64,000 bases of DNA. It comes from Streptomyces sp. ISL-43. GTDB lineage: Bacteria; Actinomycetota; Actinomycetes; Streptomycetales; Streptomycetaceae. The notes under the pieces were generated by a model. The model was not told the DNA's origin and ran no database searches. It was given only the letters and a program-made list of their open reading frames with translations. Below, one piece after another: positions 61,057 to 64,000 of the stretch (its first letter is position 1; each line of letters starts with the position of its first letter). The stretch lies in NCBI RefSeq assembly GCF_018614195.1, contig NZ_JAGGOT010000075.1, forward strand, positions 1-64,000. The letters are read 5' to 3'. The translations under genes and the position numbers were made by a program.

Positions 61057-62536
61057 CGCCCAGCCTCCTGTTCACCGGCATGATGGGAATCAGTTCACCG
61101 ACCTTGATCCCGGGCACGGGCGCGGGCGGGCGTACGTAGGTCTTCCACTGGTCGTAGACCTCGTGCACCTCGCCCGTGGCGACCATGCGGGGGACCGTCA
61201 TGTCGAGGTCCTTCTCGGCGAGCTCCGCGCGGGTCACTCCGGTTTCCGTCCACAGCTGCGTCGTGACGCCGTGCCGCAGGATCCGGCACAGGTGCCGGCT
61301 GTTGCGCCGCAGGTCCCCGGACTCCGACATGTGCGCGGCCCGGCAGCCTCCTCCGCAGTTCGCCTTGATGTAGCACTTCTCGCAGTCGGAGTGGAACTCC
61401 CCGCCGTACACGGTGCTCTTGCGCATCGCGCTCAGCACCGGACTGGCGAAGATCTCGGACAGCGGCTGCTTCCTGATGTTGCCGGCGAACTCCCCCTTGC
61501 CCGTGACGAGCTTGCACGGATAGATGTCACCGAGGGAGTTGATGTAGATCTCGTTGCCACCCATCCCGCAGTTGCCCTTGACCGAGCACGGGGTCACCGG
61601 CCTCGGCCCGTCCGGCTTGAACTTGCCCGCGACCGGCGAGGTCCAGACGAGCTGCTGCACCCGCAGGTGGTCCTGCCATCCGAAGTCGTAGTCGTCTGCG
61701 ACGCCCCGGCCCAGGTCGTTGTGGTTCATCAGGCGGACGCTGTGGATCTCGATCCCGTCGAGGAACGACGCGAAGTCCTCCAGCTCGTCGACGTTGTCCG
61801 AGGTCACGATGTGGTTGATGGCCGGCGCCACGCCCGCGTCGTTGAGCAGCTGGATCGCCCGGTGCGTCTTGGCGAACGCGCCCTTGCCGCGGGTCCGGTC
61901 GTGCGTCTCGGCCGTGCCTCCGTCGAGGCTCACCGTGACGGCGTCGAACAGCTCGGCGAAGCGCTTCGCCGTCGCCTCGGTCCGGATCATCGTCGCGTTG
62001 GTGATCACGTTCACCTTCAGGCCGCTGCGCTTGGCGTGTTCGACGATCTTGAACAGGTCCTTGCGGAGCATCGGCTCGCCACCGGTGAAGATGATGGTCC
62101 CGGTGCCGAAGTCGGCGATCTGCGAGACCAGGTCCAGCGACTCGGCGGTGTCGAGCTCGCCCGGAAGGCACTTCTCGGACGACGCGTAGCAGTAGGGGCA
62201 GCGGAGGTTGCAGCCGTCGGTGATGGCGTAGTACGCGACGTTCAGGGGCGGTTCACCGAGCTTGACCTTGGGCCTGTTGCCGTTGAAGTACACGATCCAG
62301 TTCAGGATGAGCTTGGCGAGGACGCGCTCCGTCTCATCGTTCTGCTCCAGTGACGCCTGCTCCCCGCGGGCCTGGGCGGCGGCCAGGGCTTCGAGGATCC
62401 GAAACTCACGTCCGGTCAGGACGCACCGGGCGGCCACCTCCGGGTTGACCACGAGGTGGTCCTCGTCGTGCACAAAGTACGTCAGGTCGTTCGGCACCTC
62501 GAACAACGACAGGTTCCGGACCAGATTCCCGCGCAT
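61037..62536 (-). CDS. radical SAM/SPASM peptide maturase
   Basis: A 499-residue enzyme with an N-terminal winged-helix-like domain (1-90), the radical SAM cluster Cys109-x3-Cys113-x2-Cys116 (DGCNLRCPYC), GGEPMLRKDLF and a C-terminal SPASM domain with auxiliary-cluster Cys residues (TPCSVKGNCGMGG, IYPCKLV, CEKCYIKANCGGGC). Such enzymes form thioether (sactionine) or C-C bonds in a peptide. ATG 62536 has AGAGGAGCGGG upstream. A 74-bp gap with a hairpin separates it from the precursor. Confidence 0.93.
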   Translation of the reverse strand: MRGNLVRNLSLFEVPNDLTYFVHDEDHLVVNPEVAARCVLTGREFRILEALAAAQARGEQASLEQNDETERVLAKLILNWIVYFNGNRPKVKLGEPPLNVAYYAITDGCNLRCPYCYASSEKCLPGELDTAESLDLVSQIADFGTGTIIFTGGEPMLRKDLFKIVEHAKRSGLKVNVITNATMIRTEATAKRFAELFDAVTVSLDGGTAETHDRTRGKGAFAKTHRAIQLLNDAGVAPAINHIVTSDNVDELEDFASFLDGIEIHSVRLMNHNDLGRGVADDYDFGWQDHLRVQQLVWTSPVAGKFKPDGPRPVTPCSVKGNCGMGGNEIYINSLGDIYPCKLVTGKGEFAGNIRKQPLSEIFASPVLSAMRKSTVYGGEFHSDCEKCYIKANCGGGCRAAHMSESGDLRRNSRHLCRILRHGVTTQLWTETGVTRAELAEKDLDMTVPRMVATGEVHEVYDQWKTYVRPPAPVPGIKVGELIPIMPVNRRLGDVPAHQ

Positions 62537-62556
62537 CCCGCTCCTCTCTGGGCTGG

Positions 62557-62600
62557 CACAGGCGTGGCCCGACGCGAATGGCCGCCGGACCCCGCCTGTG
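62557..62600 (-). terminator. hairpin between precursor and radical SAM gene (attenuator candidate)
   Basis: Exact 8-bp arms CACAGGCG and CGCCTGTG lie 28 bp apart in the 74-bp gap. A moderate stem here could lower downstream transcription relative to the precursor, as seen in many RiPP operons. Confidence 0.5.
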
Positions 62601-62610
62601 AACTGTCGGA

Positions 62611-62874
62611 CTACTCGGCCTGGCCGGAGCCCGACCAGAGGCCGCAGGCACACAGCATGGCGGCGTCGAAGCCCTCCTTCGTCGCCTCGGGCGAGGTCCA
62701 GTCCTGGGAGTGCGCCGCCACATCGGGGAGGATCGCCGCGAGGCGGGTCTTGGTCGAGATGAGGACCTTGGTCTCCTCGGCGGTCAGGCTGGCGTAGAAC
62801 TCCTCGAGAGCGGGCGCCATCGTGCCGCCGATAACGCCGGCCGCACGGAGGGACTCCAGGGCGTTGAAGGTCAT
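62611..62874 (-). CDS. RiPP precursor with C-terminal two-Cys core (sactipeptide-like)
   Basis: An 87-residue peptide starting MTFNALESLRAAG. The leader (1-58) is helical and resembles leaders I recall from the 'aroma-sacti' annotated Streptomyces clusters; the C-terminal half of the protein at 51103 matches it. The core end reads FDAAMLCACGLWSGSGQAE with Cys75 and Cys77, one Trp and several Gly/Ser, suitable for thioether cross-links by the radical SAM enzyme. AAGGTGG precedes ATG 62874. The gene is first in the operon, before radical SAM, PqqD, FAD enzyme and S9 peptidase. Confidence 0.8.
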   Translation of the reverse strand: MTFNALESLRAAGVIGGTMAPALEEFYASLTAEETKVLISTKTRLAAILPDVAAHSQDWTSPEATKEGFDAAMLCACGLWSGSGQAE

Positions 62875-62941
62875 GCTTCCACCTTTCGCTGTCGCGATCG
62901 ATCGGGGACGCAACCGAGACTGCGCGCGGAGGACCGGTGAA

Positions 62942-62964
62942 ACAACCCCACGATTGTGGGTTGT
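62942..62964. promoter_or_regulatory. inverted repeat upstream of the precursor gene
   Basis: ACAACCC and GGGTTGT form exact 7-bp arms around a nine-base centre that is itself partly paired (CAC/GTG). At 68 bp from the precursor start it could be an operator for one of the cluster regulators. Confidence 0.45.
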
Positions 62965-63096
62965 GCGGGAGCGGTGTCGGGGGACATACGCGTCGCGGGC
63001 GACGGCTCTCGCGGCAACGGATCAGAGCGGCGGGAACGCGCCACGCAGGGGTGTTGACGATCTCCAAGCCTTGCCTCACGCTCATACCACAGCCGT

Positions 63097-63126
63097 TGTG
63101 AAGCTCATGTGAAGCGAACGTGGAAA
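63097..63126 (+). promoter_or_regulatory. SARP-type direct repeats with 11-bp period
   Basis: TGTGAAGC at 63097 and 63108 and a looser CGTGGAAA at 63119 recur every 11 bp, one helix turn apart. SARP activators bind heptameric direct repeats at this spacing, overlapping the -35 region. The SARP gene starts 62 bp downstream, so autoregulation or control of the divergent precursor operon is plausible. Confidence 0.6.
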
Positions 63127-63187
63127 TCGGGATCAATGGAGCGCCCACCCGGCGGCCGGCGGCCCGTCGGACGACCCGAGAGGTGCG

Positions 63188-63940
63188 ATGAATCCCACCG
63201 GCTTAGGCATCGTGCACATATCGCTGCTGCCAGGCTTCGTCTGCCGCACCGATCAGCGGGTCGCCGACCTCAGCGACATCCAGCAGCGGCTCGTCGCGGC
63301 TCTGGTACTCAGCGACCGCCCGCTGCGGCGCGGCGACCTCGCCGCACGCCTGTGGCCCGATGCCCCGCCCGCTCGGGCGGGAGCGAGATTGCGCCAAACT
63401 CTGTGGCGACTGAACCAGGCGACGGCCGGGGGCCTGTTGCAGGCCTCGCACACCACCATCACCCTCGCCGACCACGTCGAAGTGGACTACCGGGCGGCGG
63501 CCGGACTGATCTCGACGGCGTCCGGGGCGGGCGAGGCGGCGGTGAGCTACGACCGGCTGCCGCACACGTGGAGCGTGCTGCGCCACCCCCTGCTGTACGA
63601 CTGGGACGACGAATGGCTGGTGCCGTTCCAGGAGAAGTGGAAACTGCAGCGCGTCCAGACGCTGGAGCTCCTCGCCGAGAGGTTCCTGCAGCGACGCCAG
63701 CACTCCGCGGTGCTCGAACTGGCCGACGCCGCGACCCAGGCCGACCCGCTGCGGGAGGGCCCGCGGCGCATAGCCGTCCAGTCGTGCCTCCACGTCGGCG
63801 AAGTCGCCGACGCACACCGCCGGTACCGCCGCTACCGCGAGCTGCTGTTCTCGGAACTGGGCGTAGCCCCGAGCGGCGCCATCCCCCAACTGCTGAAGCA
63901 GGACCGCGACCGCCAGCTCGCCCTGACGGCGGAGTACTGA
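63188..63940 (+). CDS. SARP-type (BTAD) transcriptional activator
   Basis: A 250-residue protein: an N-terminal winged helix (about 20-95: DIQQRLVAALVLSDRPLRRGDLAARLWPDAPPARAGARLRQTLWRL) and a BTAD helical domain (100-245: LEERF-like blocks, VLELADAATQADPLREGPRRIAVQSCLHVGEVADAHRRYRRYRELLFSELGVAPS). Size and layout match small SARPs such as ActII-ORF4 that switch on one antibiotic cluster. GAGAGGTG precedes the ATG. It is the best candidate pathway-specific activator of the radical SAM locus. Confidence 0.9.
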   Translation: MNPTGLGIVHISLLPGFVCRTDQRVADLSDIQQRLVAALVLSDRPLRRGDLAARLWPDAPPARAGARLRQTLWRLNQATAGGLLQASHTTITLADHVEVDYRAAAGLISTASGAGEAAVSYDRLPHTWSVLRHPLLYDWDDEWLVPFQEKWKLQRVQTLELLAERFLQRRQHSAVLELADAATQADPLREGPRRIAVQSCLHVGEVADAHRRYRRYRELLFSELGVAPSGAIPQLLKQDRDRQLALTAEY

Positions 63941-63976
63941 CCGCCCCCACCCGGGCGCCCGCCATCTCCCCCGGAA

Positions 63977-64000
63977 ACGAGTCAGAGGCCGTGCCGGATT
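63977..64000. terminator. left half of a repeated terminator palindrome, cut by window end
   Basis: ACGAGTCAGAGGCCGTGCCGGAT matches the left arm of the palindrome at 45607-45644 except for two bases after GAGTC. The right arm would lie beyond the window. It follows the SARP gene at 37 bp. Confidence 0.6.

Larger units (their letters stand above)
62875..63187. promoter_or_regulatory. divergent promoter region, precursor (-) and SARP (+)
   Basis: 313 bp without a gene. It holds the inverted repeat ACAACCC...GGGTTGT (62942-62964) nearer the precursor and the 11-bp-spaced direct repeats (63097-63126) nearer the SARP gene, described separately. It is richer in A/T near 63095-63140. Confidence 0.6.

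Overview
The window is high-GC actinomycete DNA. Codon third positions are almost all G or C, many genes start with GTG, junctions often overlap by four bases, and the gene content (monomeric isocitrate dehydrogenase, GH46 chitosanase, SARP regulator, AfsR-like ATPases) points to Streptomyces or a close relative. No rRNA, tRNA or CRISPR array was seen.

Layout. 1-1.0 kb: the 3' part of an IS1182-type transposase, cut by the window edge. 1.0-9.8 kb: ordinary chromosomal genes: a LysR/class V aminotransferase pair, a SnoaL-like protein, a GH71-type secreted glycosidase, an ATPase-like protein with a damaged P-loop, a GNAT, NADP isocitrate dehydrogenase (icd) and a DUF805 membrane protein. 10.0-20.1 kb: a cell-envelope/sugar locus with a nucleotide-sugar epimerase, a histidine kinase/response regulator pair, a GT2-DUF2064-methyltransferase operon, a molybdopterin oxidoreductase fused to a cytochrome b-like membrane domain, and a GT87-like mannosyltransferase. 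A 17-bp element is shared between two of its promoters. A His-rich methyltransferase and an XRE-cupin regulator sit inside it. 20.1-22.3 kb: a GH46 chitosanase, then 1.2 kb without convincing genes that holds a large imperfect inverted repeat. 22.3-37.1 kb: GNAT, TetR, a fused MFS/ABC plus fused Liv-type permease transporter operon, CorA, a molybdate-type HTH-TOBE protein, an ArgP/LysE pair, a stress protein, a double Nudix protein and two gene remnants.

37.6-49.9 kb: the most interesting region, a RiPP (ribosomally made, modified peptide) locus. One operon encodes an acyl-CoA-dehydrogenase-like flavoprotein, a DUF692/MNIO iron enzyme, its likely partner protein, and a 75-residue precursor made of three near-identical 18-residue repeats. 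It continues with an MFS exporter, a nitroreductase, a PrpF-like isomerase and a JmjC/cupin oxygenase. Facing it across a shared palindromic terminator is an operon for an ABC exporter, a YcaO cyclodehydratase/thioamidase and its TfuA partner. The Cys-free repeat precursor with MNIO, YcaO-TfuA and JmjC enzymes is a combination I do not recognise as described.

50.1-63.9 kb: a second RiPP locus that resembles sactipeptide-type clusters. A divergent operon holds a precursor ending in a two-Cys core, a radical SAM/SPASM maturase, a PqqD leader-binding protein, an FAD monooxygenase and an S9 peptidase. The facing operon holds an ATP-grasp enzyme, a LuxR-type HTH protein fused to a precursor-like leader domain, a class III cyclase/AAA regulator, an S8 protease, a GAF protein and an HTH/NB-ARC regulator. 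A SARP gene with 11-bp-spaced direct repeats upstream closes the locus. Part of the same terminator palindrome that lies inside the first locus recurs at the window end.
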